Assembly: GCA_011033025.1 (NCBI GenBank)
Contig: WFMF01000006.1
Coordinates: 434,001 to 498,000 of the forward strand
Reading direction: 5' to 3'
From: Beroe forskalii
Taxonomy: Eukaryota; Ctenophora; Nuda; Beroida; Beroidae
DNA length: 64,000 nt
Shown here piece by piece: positions 13,918 to 25,363 of the stretch (its first letter is position 1; the number at the start of each line of letters is the position of its first letter). Under the pieces are notes generated by a model that did no database searches, was not told the origin of the DNA, and was given only the letters and a program-made list of their open reading frames with translations. The position numbers were made by a program, and so were the translations under genes.

Positions 13918-16900
13918 GTGGGATACATGAGGAGATGCAAGGCAGCTAGTGTAGTTCTGTCTTTCTGTGTATGAATAAGTGAATATTGCAAAAAAGAAGC
14001 CTGAGGTCTGATTTTAAGAAAAAGTCGTTGAGTAGGTATTTAAAGAGATCAGAATTCGAATCCTCTAGTAGGTTGTCTGCCACATTACAGACAGCCTGGA
14101 GATACCTATGACTGTGATTCATTTCTCACGCCCTGCACGCCTTGTAGAGCTTCAAGACACACAATAACAGTTCTGGAATCTAGACATTTAGCTCCTGGTA
14201 TCAAGTGCTACTAGAAATGTACTTAGGTCTAAAAAGATGAAAATTCATGGATAGTCAACACATCTTGAGCGGTCCATTTAAGGCAAGTTTTACATCAAGA
14301 GACATGATAGTGAATTAATCAGAAATTTTGATGACTTAAATGCAAGTCATCGTAATTCCAGCAGATTATAACCTTATTATTAAGTGATAATTCTTACTCT
14401 TCGCTGCCAAAAACACCAAACATTCAAAATTTCAGTACAATTCTAATGAGTTACATTTCATCATTAGCCATTGCTCTCCCATACACCCAATCCTAATACC
14501 GTTCGCATTATACGCAGGACATCTCCTATTGATTATACCGTATACACAGTACACGGTACATAGGGGGGGGGCCAACGCTCTTTTAGGCTCTTTTAGGCCC
14601 CACTTTCTAGGGCTCTTTTCAAATTTTTTCTATCCTCTGGAGCCTAAAAGAGCCCCAGACTAAGTTAATTGAATTTGGTCCATGCTGCGAAAACAGCAAG
14701 GTTATTTCGATATCTAGGGAATATTAAAGCTATAAAATGTTATTCCAAACATTATATGACATAATATATTGTGATACACGAGGTTCTTCACATTCTGTCC
14801 TCAGATGCTTTTTACTTTTCAAACGCCTCATTGTACTTACTGTCCTACAGGTGACCTTAATGATGGCTCCTCCTAAAAAAGTTGGTGGGAAAATAAACAG
14901 CAGGAAATCTTCAAGTAGCAAACGTTAACTCACTGAAAATGAAGAGGAGAAAGCTCAACAGGAAGATAGATGACTTGAATGAACAATCCCTCCCTCTATG
15001 CTCATTCCTGGGCTTGAAAAAGAAGTCAGTCTGATATCTTAGGCAATTAAGGACGAAATTCTTGCCCAACTAAACCAGCGGGAGTCCTATGCAGTCAGCA
15101 CTATCAAGAACAACCCAAGTACTTTTCAGCTACGAAAAAAGTATGCAAAATACAAGTCGAGTGTTGCACCACTAAGGAAGACAATATGTGGATCCTCAGC
15201 ACAGATCCAGTGGAAAAAGCAGAGATCCTTCAATATCAATATACCAGTGTGTTCAGTGACCCAGCCAATGTGGATCCCCGAGCATGTGTATAGCACTAGG
15301 TGACCCGTCATCTGCAACTTTGTGTGACATTGAGTTCTCAGTCGAGGACATGCATGCAGCTATAGGTGAGCTAGATCCTTACTCGGCAGCACCAGATGAA
15401 GATTGAAGACATCCCAGCTAAGATTCTATGCAGCTGTAAAGACACCCTCTCTCTCACTCTGGCTGTTATGAACCGCCCTGTTTCTATTACATCCCACTTA
15501 GTCAAGGTCTTTGAAAAGGTTCATCCTACAACTTGCAAGTGGATCATCTTGAAACTAATGGGATTCTCCCGGACAGCCAACACGGTTTTAGAAAACTATA
15601 GGAGCTGCTTGACTCAACTACTTGAACATGAGGACTACGTACTCAAGAGCCTTAACGAGGTAAAGAGGTTGATGTCATTTATCTGGATTACAGTTAAGCT
15701 TTTGACAGGTAGACCATCGCTTACTTCTAGCCAAATTGGAGCATTACGGCATCAAAGGCAAGCTCTTAAAAGTGGATAGAAGACTTCCTATCAAACAGAC
15801 GCCAAGCTGTGGTGGTTGATGGTAATAAATCACAGTTCGCTAACGTGGAAAGTGGTTTAGAGAGCAAGTTAAAACGTTAAATGATACGATAAACTTTAAA
15901 TAAGGAGCTTTCGAAAATCATGTGATTATCGTCGTCAGCTGTGGAAAGTGGTGTCCCTCAGGGCACTTTTTACTCTCGGGCCAATATTTTTCATTCTCTA
16001 CGTGGTGGACATGATCATTAAACTGGCCTCTTCAAAACCGCTTGCTTTTGCCGATGACAGCAAGCTTCTGCACCAGATTATTACCATGTTATGCAAGGTT
16101 TTGCTTCAAAATGATCTGGATCAAGTTGTCAGTTGGTCACTGAACAACAATATGGTGCTCCACCAGGATAAGTTCGAGGTCATGAACTTCTGCCTCAACA
16201 ACTCATACCTCTGAGAAACCTGCCCTTCACTGCAGAGCTGAGGTGGTACACAACGCCTGACGGTAGCATTCTCCAACCAACATCATTTGTAAGAGATCTT
16301 GGTGTCCTAATATCAGATGATTGTGGCTGGACTCTGCAGATCAACAATGTCGTCACAGACTCCTGTAAAATGGCATCGTGGGTCCTAAGGACTTTCCGGG
16401 ATAGATCGGAACTAACAATGCTGACCCTTTATAAGTCCTTAGTGCCCAGTGGAATAATTTTTATAAGTGGCTGGGAATGGGGATTTCGCGGGAAAAACGG
16501 CTTTTTTCTGTCTAGCGGCGTGTCTAAGACTAATTCAGTCATGATTTCATTCTCGATAACGTCGAATTACATGTCTTCACTACTCACTAGGCAACATGAT
16601 ACAATGACGTTACGAAATAACAGATACAAATGGAATAATGCGAAATCACTTTCTTTTCGCTACATGCGCCGCGCATTAGTATGTATCAGGCAAAAATGGA
16701 AGTTCTGCGGAGGTTACTTCGTATGCAAAGCAAGTAATGTTGTATTAGTGTGTTTGCGCGCGTCGCGCACAACTACTCAATCCATTAAATTAAGCTTGGA
16801 ACTCGGGCGATATAACGCAAAGAGCTGCACTTTCATTATAATTTATACTATCTGAATGGAGTCATAAAGTAGCAAAAATGCCTTTTTGCGTCATAAGGGA

Positions 16901-19900
16901 TTTCACTATCCAAACAGGGACCTCGAAGTCAACCTTGCTAAGTACATTATTTCAAAACATATTGAGCCATATGGCTGATAGGGTTTCCACATTCCAATGA
17001 ATCACAAAAACACTGCTTCACGACAAAAGATGATATAATGAGTTCCTGGATGTATAAACAAGCAATGGAACTTGCAGCGGATTTTAGGAGTCCCTGGCTA
17101 CTTTTGGAGTCTGGCAGCTAGTTTGGGGAATATTTTGGCTAGATTAGGATCCTGGTAGCTTTTTAGGGAATGAATGACGCGTTTTGTGCGCGTTAATTGG
17201 ATTCTGACGCAGTTTGGAAATTGCTCCTTTATCAAAACTAGCGAGTTGAGACCATGATAATAATTACGCGGCGTAAAATAGCCAAATATTAATATCAAGT
17301 TTCTGTCAACCTAAATGGGCTTTTTTGCTTCGATTTGGACAAATTTTGGCTGGGATTGTCGCTCCCACATTCCTCATATTATTCCACTGGGCCTTAGTGA
17401 GGAGCAGACTGGAGTATTGTTGCCCGTCTGGGATCCTCATCTGATCAAAGACATCCAAGCAGTAGAATCAATCCAGCAATATTTCACCAAACGCATTGCT
17501 GGGACAAAGGATATGGACTACTGGGACCGTCTGAAAAAGATGAAACTGATGTCTCTCCAGCGTAGAAGAGAACGGTACACCATAATCCATACATGGAAGA
17601 TTCTGCAGGAAAAGGCCCCGAACAGCACATGTTTAGAGTTCTACAACAATGAACGTCTTGGTGTCCGAGCGAAAATTCTTCCATTCAACTACAAGGCACA
17701 GCGCTCAGTGTCTACTGCCTACGACAATTCATTTGGGGTTAAATCTGCTCGTCTTTGGAACTTGCTTCCCAAGCAAGTCAACTCAGTTTTAAAGGAGCTT
17801 GAGGCATTCAAAGTATCCCTTGGAGACTTCCTCGCACACCGGTTACGGGGTTACACAACGCCAAACAGCAACTCCTTACTCGACTGGAGCTGCGAACGAG
17901 GAGATGGAGTACGTGGACATCACTGATCCCAGCTGCGATCCCTGCTAAACCCTTCAAAATGTATCAAAAATGTATGTTTGCAGCTTGTTGCTGACCTCGC
18001 GCAATTTACTGAAATGTGGGGCTGCACAGGCAGATGCCTGCAACCTCCTTTTCATTTTAACCTTCACCTTCTAGTTTTAGTACTTAGTAGCTTTATATTC
18101 AGATATATCACACGATTTTAACACTCATTGATCTTTTACCTCTGGCTCTATTGAACTCTTTCTCTTTTTTCTTGCTTTCCTCTAAACTGTGTTTGCTCAG
18201 GAATCCGGAGTCCTGGGTGGCCCAACCTTGCAGTTGTAAGCTGTGAGAGGTACATACGAAACCCCTCCGTTTCTCTTAACAACTGTAGGTTAACCGCTGA
18301 TGATCCACAGTTAAGTATCTCCGCCTCTTATGTCAATCCTTGAATTAGAAAATTGATTACACTACTATTTTGTTATGTTTATAGTATACCCATAGCTGCC
18401 AACCCTTGAAAAATTCTTTGGGAGGCACTTTTTTAGTTTTTACCCTTTTTTGGAGGGCAAATTATACCGTTGAATGGAGGGCAAATTTCGTAGGTATATT
18501 CTTGGAATTTATGTGGCGACCCTTTTTTGGACGACTCTGAGATAATGCTTATTAGGTAAATTTTCACATTTGTAGGTAAATTTTCAGGACTTTAGGTATT
18601 TTTGACCTTTAAGTAGGTAAATTTTAAAATTTATTCTAGATAGTGCTTGATAGATAAATTTTCAAAATTGATCCGAGATAGTGCTTAGTAGGTAGATTTT
18701 CAAAATTGGCGACCATTTTTGAGGGAACGACCCGAACGACTAAAAATGTGATCCGAGATAGTGCTTATTATTTGGTAAATTTTCAGAATTTTGAGTAAAT
18801 TTTCAGATTCGCTCTCCAAAAAGGTGGGCAAGGTCCGAAGACCGAAAGGGAACTAGATAGTGCTTGATAGGTAAATTCTCAAAATTGATCCGAGATAGTG
18901 CTTAGTAGGTAGATTTTTCAAGGCTGAATCAATTGTAACGTCTATTGGCTCATACGCCCTTTTTGCAACCATATGGATTGGGTCAATTCTAGAATATAGG
19001 GTCGGTCAGACCCTATATTGCCTCTGCTAATGGATAATACCTAGCATCTTGTATAGCGACCATATATATATTATATGGTTATACTTAAAAGAACACATGA
19101 AATTAATTGCACGAATAACATTGTACATTATACAATAGGCAACCGAAATTACTGGAGCATATACCCAAGACCTCAACAATGAACAGCACATAGTAAAATA
19201 TCAGCAAATTGTGTGTGAAAATGAAATTCAAACAAAGATATTCAGCAAAATCATCGACCTTCTTAACTGTGAAATAAAGTAAGAAAGTAGAGTTTTTTTC
19301 ATTTTATGGATAAGATGCCGGCAAATAAGGGATTACCAGGAAATAATGGTAATGATACTACCAGATTACTGTTGGGCATGAAATTGGAAATTTGGAAAAG
19401 CAACAAAGCCACAAAGGATGAAACAAAATCATTGTGGATCGTTGCTTGTCTAAACATTTTCATTGAAATTGGATTAATTTGATATCATCACCTTCAATTC
19501 TACAGTGTTTGTGTGTGTGTGTGTGTGTACTTACGGCAAGTACACAGTACACTAATGATCAGTTAAGATTTCACAACACTGTACCTGATCTGTGAAGAAA
19601 CATTATTCTGGGAAAACTCTGATCATTTCACACGAATGGCTCTTTTAGGCTCTTTTAGGCCCCAATTTCTAGGGCTCTTTTGAGAATTTTTCTATCCTCG
19701 GAGCCTAAAAGAGCGTTGGCCCCCCTACATATTGTGTAGTGTGTACTGAGTATTTTACAACGTACACAATAAACAGAACCCTAATACACCTCATGGGCTC
19801 TCCAACTGAGGGTTTAAAAGCAACAAAATGCGGCAGTATCTATGAACATTTCCAATGTACAATATATCATATTATATCAGCTGTTATATTGAACAGAGAA

Positions 19901-22900
19901 CTGTACAGACTCGTATGTTAAGTGCGTGTACAGGCACATATAAACTTTACACACATTTAAACTGTGAGACATCTGAAGCATAAGTCGACATCTGTTTCTC
20001 TTTTAAATGCTCTCCAACCGAGTACAGTGGACTTCATTAAGTGGGTTAACCACAGTAAGTGAACACCTGGACGCATAAAGCATCAAACCTTCTCAAGGGG
20101 TTTAATAAGGGCTAACGTACAGTAGTCCCAAGTAACGCAAGTTAGCGTATTTCATATTCCCTACCCGCCTTACTTATATGATGAACATAATATACGATTG
20201 CACAATGCACATATTTCTCACGACCTACTCATCTACCATTCTAGAATCAGGATTGTGCTACTCAACGTAGATCACGTGACCAAACACCAAAGTACTACCC
20301 AACCAGTGTATTATCTTACTATAGGCTAATAGGATGGTAAGTATTCTGTTTCGGGTGGATGCAGAGTCCAAATCACTGTAAAGTTATCGTGTATTGAATG
20401 GTAAGTACAAGGTGATCCACCCTGTAGATGCCTGTACACATGATAATAATTACAAACTGGTTCACCCTGTACTCAGTAGGTATACAAGTTACAAGTATAC
20501 AAGTAGTAAGTACACACAAGGTATGATGAGATGAAGGTATAATATAGCTCACATGGGAAGGTGTGCTGTACCTATCACGTACGAGGGTGACGGTCACGGC
20601 TTGCCCAACACATTACCTATTGCGTTAATTTAGCAGCACTACGTGATGCTGTAAGTGTAAGTTACAACTTGAATCTGCGTTCGAGTAGAGAAACAAAAGT
20701 TGTATAAAGAGACAAAATTACCTCGAGTACCTAGACTATAAAAAAATAGTAGTACAGCCATGTGGGTTCCACCAGAACATTCCAAGAGTGTTGCCATCAC
20801 ACCTCGCAAGGGGTCGTGATGGTCTGTGGATATTACACAAAAAGGCAAAACCGCACTCTGATCACTGAGCGGGTGTGCTACTCTTGGCTATAACCGTAGC
20901 TCAGTGGGAGTAGCAGGGAATGGAACCCAGGATCTTACGATAAAAAACCAGCGTGACTAGTGACTACTATTACACCAACTGGCCACTTGAAATTATACGA
21001 ATAAAACAGATGGTCACTGACCCGGTGTCCCAGAGAGAGTAGAACCTCCCACTCCAGGGGGCCACGTAGCCTGCCCACGTGAGGACAAAGAGGGACACCA
21101 AACCAACTACTGCTGTGAGCAGGAAACCAGCCTTGAACAGCATCTGAGGAGGGGGTAAGGGGGTTGAGTGGCAAGACTTTGGGGAGAGGGTTAAGGGGTT
21201 GAGTGGCAAGACTCTGAGGAGGGGGTAAGAGGGTTGAGTGGCAAGACTCTGGGAAAAGGGCATCTAAGATCATATTAAATATATAGGCAATTATTCGAAG
21301 TATGATTTTGCTTAAAGTTAAATTTCGTTATTAAAGTTTTGTGATAACTTTCTAACATCTGACGCCTACAAAACAAACCTCCCGATTTAACAAACACACA
21401 CATTCCATGTGTTCCCGGTTCATACCTCGAACTGCCTCTTGGAGGTGGTTGTCTTGACGTAGTGCATGAACGCGACTATCTGCAGCAGACCGAACACCCC
21501 CAGGGCAGCCATGTGTTCGCTGGTCCGGACAGGGGCAAATCCCACGAAGGGAACCTGCATGCTGCAGATCAGACCCACGATGTAGAACGTACTGTACGCT
21601 GAAACGAGTGGGAAAGGATGAGAATGAGCATTTACTTTAATTTAGCCTGTGGAAGAATAGCAATTCATACGGGAGATGAATTTTATATTGAGAGATTTTA
21701 AACAGGATTCTGCATCAGGGGAACATCTCTTCTTCACGCACATATAACCACTCCCCCGGTTTTTAACATAATAACCACGCCAACATGCAGTCGTTTTCCG
21801 ACTCCCCTGAAGCACTGTAGTTACACGGCAGCAACACTACAGTGATGCGTGTCTCGTGCTGAAGAACTACTACAGTCTCATTCTAACACTGAAGAAATCC
21901 TCCAGTCTCATTCTAACATGAGTCACATGTGATATTGAGATGGGTACTGTGCAGTACTGGCCGTGATAGATGGGTTATTGCAGTATAAGTAATGCTTCAC
22001 TTACATCATGCGTATATTGTAGGGTTTCAGTTCATTATATAGGTAGCAAAAATATCCAGTGAATAAATGCTGGTATAAGACAGTTTCACGAATCTCACAA
22101 TGTTAGATCATTGCAAATAATACACTCCAGACGGACAAAGGCGAATATCAAGATTACCTACTCAAAAGAAATTTTGAATATATGTGCTCGGAAATGTGCA
22201 AGATGAAAAAAATAGGTCAACCTTGAACGTTTGTAACGGAAATGAACCGAATGTAATCAATTGGTAATACAATATTCCGTCTTTAGCACAAAATTTCTGA
22301 ACATCTTTCTGACATGTACACTAGTATGAAGATCCCATAGTAAATTCAATATAATGAACACAGTATACAAACTAAATAACATACAAAGATACAATACAAA
22401 CACGTACAAATGTATAGCTTGGCATTGAAGCGACCCATGAGCAGGACAATCAACACGTGCAGGGGTATGAGGTTGGTGATGAACACGTAGCCTCCCCAAG
22501 CAGAAACCATGTAGAAATAGCTGAGAGCAGCCAGGATGGCCCACAACACCGACCCATGCTTCATTGAACGGATCTGAGGGGCAATAAACGATTAATACAA
22601 TCAAGTTTGAATCCTAAAAATTTCATCATTACATAGCCATTAAAACTTGAAGGTTCAATACAAGTTACAAATTTCATATTTCTTGTGTTTTGGTGGAATA
22701 CTCACCCAAAGGAAGAAAGTGAGCATAAGAGCAAAGATTGCGATTCCTTCATTGTCATAACTTCCAGCAACAGATCTCGAAATGTAGCCAGGAGCTGAAT
22801 GGGATGGATTTGCTAATATAGATGTATATGCTTGCAATTCTTCAAAACCAGAACGAAAATTTGGATTCCTATTTCAGAGAACAAAGGCTTGGCAGCATCC

Positions 22901-23943
22901 AAGACTGAATCCTGATCCTTATTATAATTTGTGATAATGGATGGGTCTTTATAGGGGGGAGTTTCAGTGTCCCAATTGTCCCTGTCCCAATTTACTTTTT
23001 TTGAGTTTGGGACTGGTTTTTGGGACAATTGGGACAACTGGGACATTTGGGACAATTGGGACAAACTAAAAGTTGAAAAAATCAGTCATTTATCATTTTT
23101 TACATTGATTCAAGATTTTCTATCATTGAAATGAATGTTATATACATACTAGTATACTAAGTACAATTTTGGTTATGTTTGTTTGCAGTGGTTAAGTTTT
23201 CCCACTTCCCTATCCCAAAACCTATGATGGGAAAAAGACAGTGGCAGTTGCAATGCAGCAAGTGCTGCTATGTAACAGGCTGTGAGACAAAAAACACTAA
23301 ACTGCCACTCAAAAACACAATAATTTGATTCCCAGTTGTTTCTTTCATTTTTGTTCCAATTGTCCCAAATGTCCCAGTCCGCATTCACTTTTTTGAGTCC
23401 CATTTGTTCTATTTTCTCTGTCCCATTTGTCCCAATTGTCCCATTTGTCCCAAATGTCCCAATTGTCACAGTCCGCATTCACTTTTTTGAGTCCCATTTG
23501 ATCCATTTTCTCTGTCCCATTTGTCCCAATTGTCCCATTTGTCCCAAATGTCCCAATTGTCCCAGTCCGAATTCACTTTTTTGAGTCCAATTTGTTCTAT
23601 TTTCTTTGTCCCATTTGTCCCAATTGTCCCATTTGTCCCAAATGTCCCATTTGTCCCAATTGTCCCTGTCCCAATTCACTTTTTCTTGAGTTTGGGACAA
23701 TTGGGACAGTGAAACCCCCCCCCCTTTATAATATGTGGATGGGTCAGTACTATTGAGGGTCTAACCCTGAAAGCAAACCTTGCTCTACCCTAACCCCAAC
23801 TATAATCACTTTAAATAGCAATATAATAATCGTTGGATCGCAGCAAAAGCTTACCAATGGATATGAAGCATGCAGCTAGGAGACCAGCACCAGTATTCCA
23901 CAGCTCTTTCGTTAGGAAGAATGTTGTAATTGCAGTCAATCCA
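3931..23943 (-). CDS. STT3B: STT3B-type oligosaccharyltransferase catalytic subunit (partial, 12 exons)
   Basis: Exons in transcription order: 23943-23855, 22794-22706, 22573-22408, 21598-21426, 21143-21022, 12742-12588, 12271-12126, 8517-8348, 7859-7737, 4892-4768, 4572-4475, 4038-3931. All internal junctions are GT-AG and the phases agree across every junction. Together they encode about 520 residues of the ER-membrane enzyme that transfers the lipid-linked glycan to Asn of nascent proteins. Visible STT3 signatures in order: [94 protein letters not shown], the catalytic-domain [19 protein letters not shown] and [20 protein letters not shown]. The last segment and VIFGG-type context resemble STT3B more than STT3A. 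The N-terminal part (first acidic loop, roughly 190 residues by comparison with animal STT3B) and the final exon were not found. The gene is intron-rich and hosts elements A and B plus an opposite-strand gene. Confidence 0.93.
4174..4333. mobile_element. MITE-like element with three GCACGAGG...GAGTGC hairpins
   Basis: Ends are inverted (TTAGAGCATGGC and GCCATGCTCTTA; inner GCGCTAAT / ATTAGCG). Inside are three hairpins in a row: ATTATTGCACGAGGCGAAG with partner, TGTCGCACGAGG with partner, and ATTATTGCACGAGG again. Lies in the STT3B intron between exons 4475 and 4038. Confidence 0.7.
6112..7368 (+). CDS. Single-pass membrane protein with PAN/apple-like and CCP-like regions (frame disrupted)
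   Basis: Reads as an N-terminal hydrophobic leader (the Met at about 6154, [13 protein letters not shown], is the better signal-peptide start), then a PAN/apple-like Cys pattern ([11 protein letters not shown] ... [17 protein letters not shown]), a middle segment with Trp/Cys spacing that could be lectin-like, a CCP/sushi-like stretch ([15 protein letters not shown] ... [13 protein letters not shown]), a TM helix ([19 protein letters not shown]) and a short Lys-rich tail ending at 7368. The first and last parts share one reading frame, but about 6425-6620 is coding in another frame, so two compensating shifts are needed. Either the gene is damaged or the assembly has two small indels. No GT-AG intron explains the region. 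It is nested in the STT3B intron between exons 7737 and 4892, on the opposite strand. Likely a cell-surface recognition protein; that role is inferred from the domains only. Confidence 0.65.
9690..11090 (+). repeat. Three copies of an ACTAGCAGGCCCGT family repeat
   Basis: Copies begin at about 9694, 10508 and 10813 with ACTAGCAGGCCCGT(T/C)GGGCCT, followed by TATACACAG and CACCTCGTTCGCAA, then CTTTTTACCGC, and end in a CGCGCGC / CTGCACGTGCA region. All are in the same orientation in an STT3B intron. Each starts after an AT-rich GAAATTATATTA-like stretch. No coding capacity; the class (SINE or MITE) is uncertain. Confidence 0.7.
11440..11550. repeat. Long hairpin (about 28-bp arms)
   Basis: AGTTATATTTGTCCCTACCT pairs with AGGTAAGGACAAATATAACT around a short loop at CTCATGGATGAG, with weaker outer pairing (TTGGGCC / AGCCCAA). 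The size is like a small MITE or a pre-miRNA-like stem. Confidence 0.7.
12722..12890 (-). repeat. 42-bp repeat spanning an STT3B splice acceptor (4 copies)
   Basis: Period 42 (ACCTGAAACATGG at 12741, 12783, 12825 and 12867). On the minus strand each unit ends TTTCAG then GTACGCTAAGATCCACATTCC (one unit CATAC), that is acceptor plus the first exon codons YAKIHIP. The copy nearest the exon body (edge 12742) gives the normal protein. Confidence 0.9.
13869..13912. repeat. (TG)n microsatellite
   Basis: About 22 uninterrupted TG units in an STT3B intron. Open frames across it on both strands are artefacts. Confidence 0.98.
15857..15940. mobile_element. 84-bp insertion in the LINE palm motif with 12-bp TSD
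   Basis: The LINE sequence coding for VESG...PQGT is interrupted. GTGGAAAGTGGT occurs on both sides (15845-15856, 15941-15952) around 84 bp of AT-rich DNA ending in CGTCGTCAGCT. The 12-bp direct repeat suggests a short retroelement fragment rather than a cut-and-paste element. Confidence 0.6.
16445..17391. mobile_element. Non-autonomous hAT-like element inside the LINE
   Basis: A 947-bp insertion with 14-bp terminal inverted repeats CCCAGTGGAATAAT and a perfect 8-bp target duplication CCTTAGTG (16437-16444, 17392-17399), the size typical of hAT transposons. The CAGTGG-type end is also hAT-like. It splits the LINE frame between LTLYKSLV and the continuation at [10 protein letters not shown]. 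The interior has no transposase frame. It is the youngest layer in the nest element A / LINE / hAT. Confidence 0.88.
20880..20990 (-). mobile_element. tRNA-derived SINE head
   Basis: The reverse strand starts GGCCAGTTGGTGTAATAG (A-box like) and has CCTGGGTTCCATTCCCTG (B-box like) about 45 nt later. The same GGCCAGTTGGTGTAAT head occurs at 48,67x, which points to a dispersed Pol III family. Confidence 0.55.
21140..21255 (-). repeat. Pyrimidine-rich repeat at an STT3B acceptor
   Basis: Three to four units of about 36 bp (TTGAGTGGCAAGACTCTGAGG plus GGGGTAAG), directly upstream of exon 21143-21022 on the minus strand. Each near-complete unit repeats a CCCCCTCCTCAG acceptor-like tract. Confidence 0.75.
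22954..23724. mobile_element. Element B: G-tract TIR element, 0.77 kb, built of GTCCCAATT repeats
   Basis: TIRs GGGGGGAGTTTCAGTGTCCC and an inverted partner with two mismatches, flanked by TTTATA direct repeats (22948-22953, 23725-23730). Both ends consist of TTTGTCCCAATTGTCCC-type repeats. At the 3' side, 23340-23690 has these in a higher-order array of about 110 bp. The central part (23070-23335) is non-repetitive AT-rich DNA. No coding capacity. It lies in the STT3B intron between exons 23855 and 22794. Confidence 0.85.
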
Positions 23944-24049
23944 CTGTTGGAACAGATAATGTGTCAAGGTTAATTTAAATTTGAAATATCCATGCCAATA
24001 ATGTAAAATGGAAAAATTATTAAAACCCAGTAGTCCAAGACGTAAGGTC

Positions 24050-25360
24050 CATCCGTTAGCAACCCTTGTTAAAAGCGATTTTTCGACGGTTACTAGGCCT
24101 TTAGACCACGTAGAATCGATCTAGCTCGGTCAGGACATCTGATCTCGATGGCGCCAAGTCGATATTGACCACGCCCTTTTTTAAGGTTACGCGCAGGCTT
24201 GATATTTCATAACTTGGCTCAGGAAGGTCGTATAGAGAGTTCGTTTTGGGCGCAAACGAAGCGCAATGGCCATGTTTCTACACAATTGTTGAAGAGATTA
24301 TGCACCAAAATGATCAGAGAAAAAGTTATGACCGAAAAACAGTTTTTAAGCCATATGCGAAGCAAATTTTTGGTGATTTTCGAAAATCCGTTAGCAACCC
24401 GTGTTTAAAGCGATTTCTCGACGGTTACTAGGCCTTTAGATCATGTAGAATCGAATTAGCTTGGTCACGACATCTGATCTCGACGGCGCCAAGTCGATAT
24501 TGACCACGCCCTTTTTTAAGGTTACGCGCAGGCTTGATATTTCATAACTTGGCTCAGGAAGGTCGTAGAGAGTTCGTTTTGGGCGCAAACGAAGTGCAAT
24601 GGTCATGTTTCTAGACAATTGTTATTAATAAAGATATGCCCTAAAATGCTCATGAAGATTGTTGTGGGCGAAAAAAAACTGATTTTTTGGGCACCAGGGA
24701 CATAGCGGAGGCTATTTTTGTATCTTGGCCCTGGAAAATCGTAGAGAGTTCGTTTTGGGCGCTAATGAATCGCAATAGTCATGTTTATATACGACTTGTT
24801 GATAAAAATTTGCCTTAAGATGGTCAGGAAGAGAGTTATGGGCGAAAAGTGATTTTTCTTGGTACCCGCAAGGCATAGCAGAGGCGATTTTTGTATCTTG
24901 GCCCAAGAAGATCGTAGAGGCTTCGTTGTGGGTGCAAAAGAATCGCAATGACCATGTTTATATACGACTTGTAAACAAAGATAATATACTCATGAACAGA
25001 GGTATGAGCGAACAACTGATTTTTTGGGCACCTGTGATGCATATATCACCTACCTCTTGTGCCTCTTTTCCGTTTCCAAAGTTCCAATGGGGACCCTATA
25101 TGTCGTATGGCCCAGGAACGTCGTGCAAACGAATTGCAATGACCATGTTTATACACAACTTACTGATAAACATATGCCCTAAATTGCCCAGGAACAGAGT
25201 AATGGATGAAAAACTGATAATTTGGACACCTGCAGGGCGTAGTGGACTAGTGTAGACAATTTTTATTTTTGGCCCAGGAAGGTCCCAGACACTTTATTTT
25301 GAGCGCAAACTAATCGAAATGACCAAGTTAGCAAGTTTATATATGACTTACTTGACAAAG
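24050..25360. repeat. Degenerate tandem repeat array interrupted by element C
   Basis: Two units of about 350 bp (from about 24053 and 24390), each starting GTTAGCAACC and carrying GCGCCAAGTCGATATTGACC, are followed by shorter units with AGAGAGTTCGTTTTGGGCGC, CATGTTTATATACGACTTGT and a terminal GAAAAACTGATTTTTTGGGC. The last unit continues after element C at 29325-29400. No protein-coding logic is seen. Confidence 0.75.
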
Positions 25361-25363
25361 ATA

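Larger units (their letters stand above)
14940..17926 (+). pseudogene. Jockey/CR1-like LINE ORF2 remnant inside element A
   Basis: Several frames recover pieces of a non-LTR reverse transcriptase: NNPK and [10 protein letters not shown] (before RT), [36 protein letters not shown], the palm region (VESG, then [25 protein letters not shown]), LTLYKSLV, and after the interruption [32 protein letters not shown] and [19 protein letters not shown], ending at 17926. There are multiple frameshifts and stops. The endonuclease domain is missing; an ORF1-like start ([10 protein letters not shown], about 14862) seems fused to the linker by deletion. It is interrupted twice (15857-15940 and 16445-17391). 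Confidence 0.85.
14563..19725 (+). mobile_element. Element A: G-tract TIR element, 5.16 kb, carrying a broken LINE
   Basis: Starts with G9 then CCAACGCTCTTTTAGG and ends with the inverted form and C6. It is flanked by a perfect 6-bp direct repeat TACATA (14557-14562, 19726-19731). Each end also forms its own hairpin from CTCTTTTAGGC / GCCTAAAAGAG units. The interior has LINE ORF2 pieces (about 14.9-17.9 kb), a hAT-like insertion inside that LINE (16445-17391), and about 1.7 kb of AT-rich DNA with repeated GGTAAATTTTCA motifs (18.5-18.9 kb). No transposase is seen, so it is non-autonomous. It lies in an STT3B intron. Confidence 0.85.
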
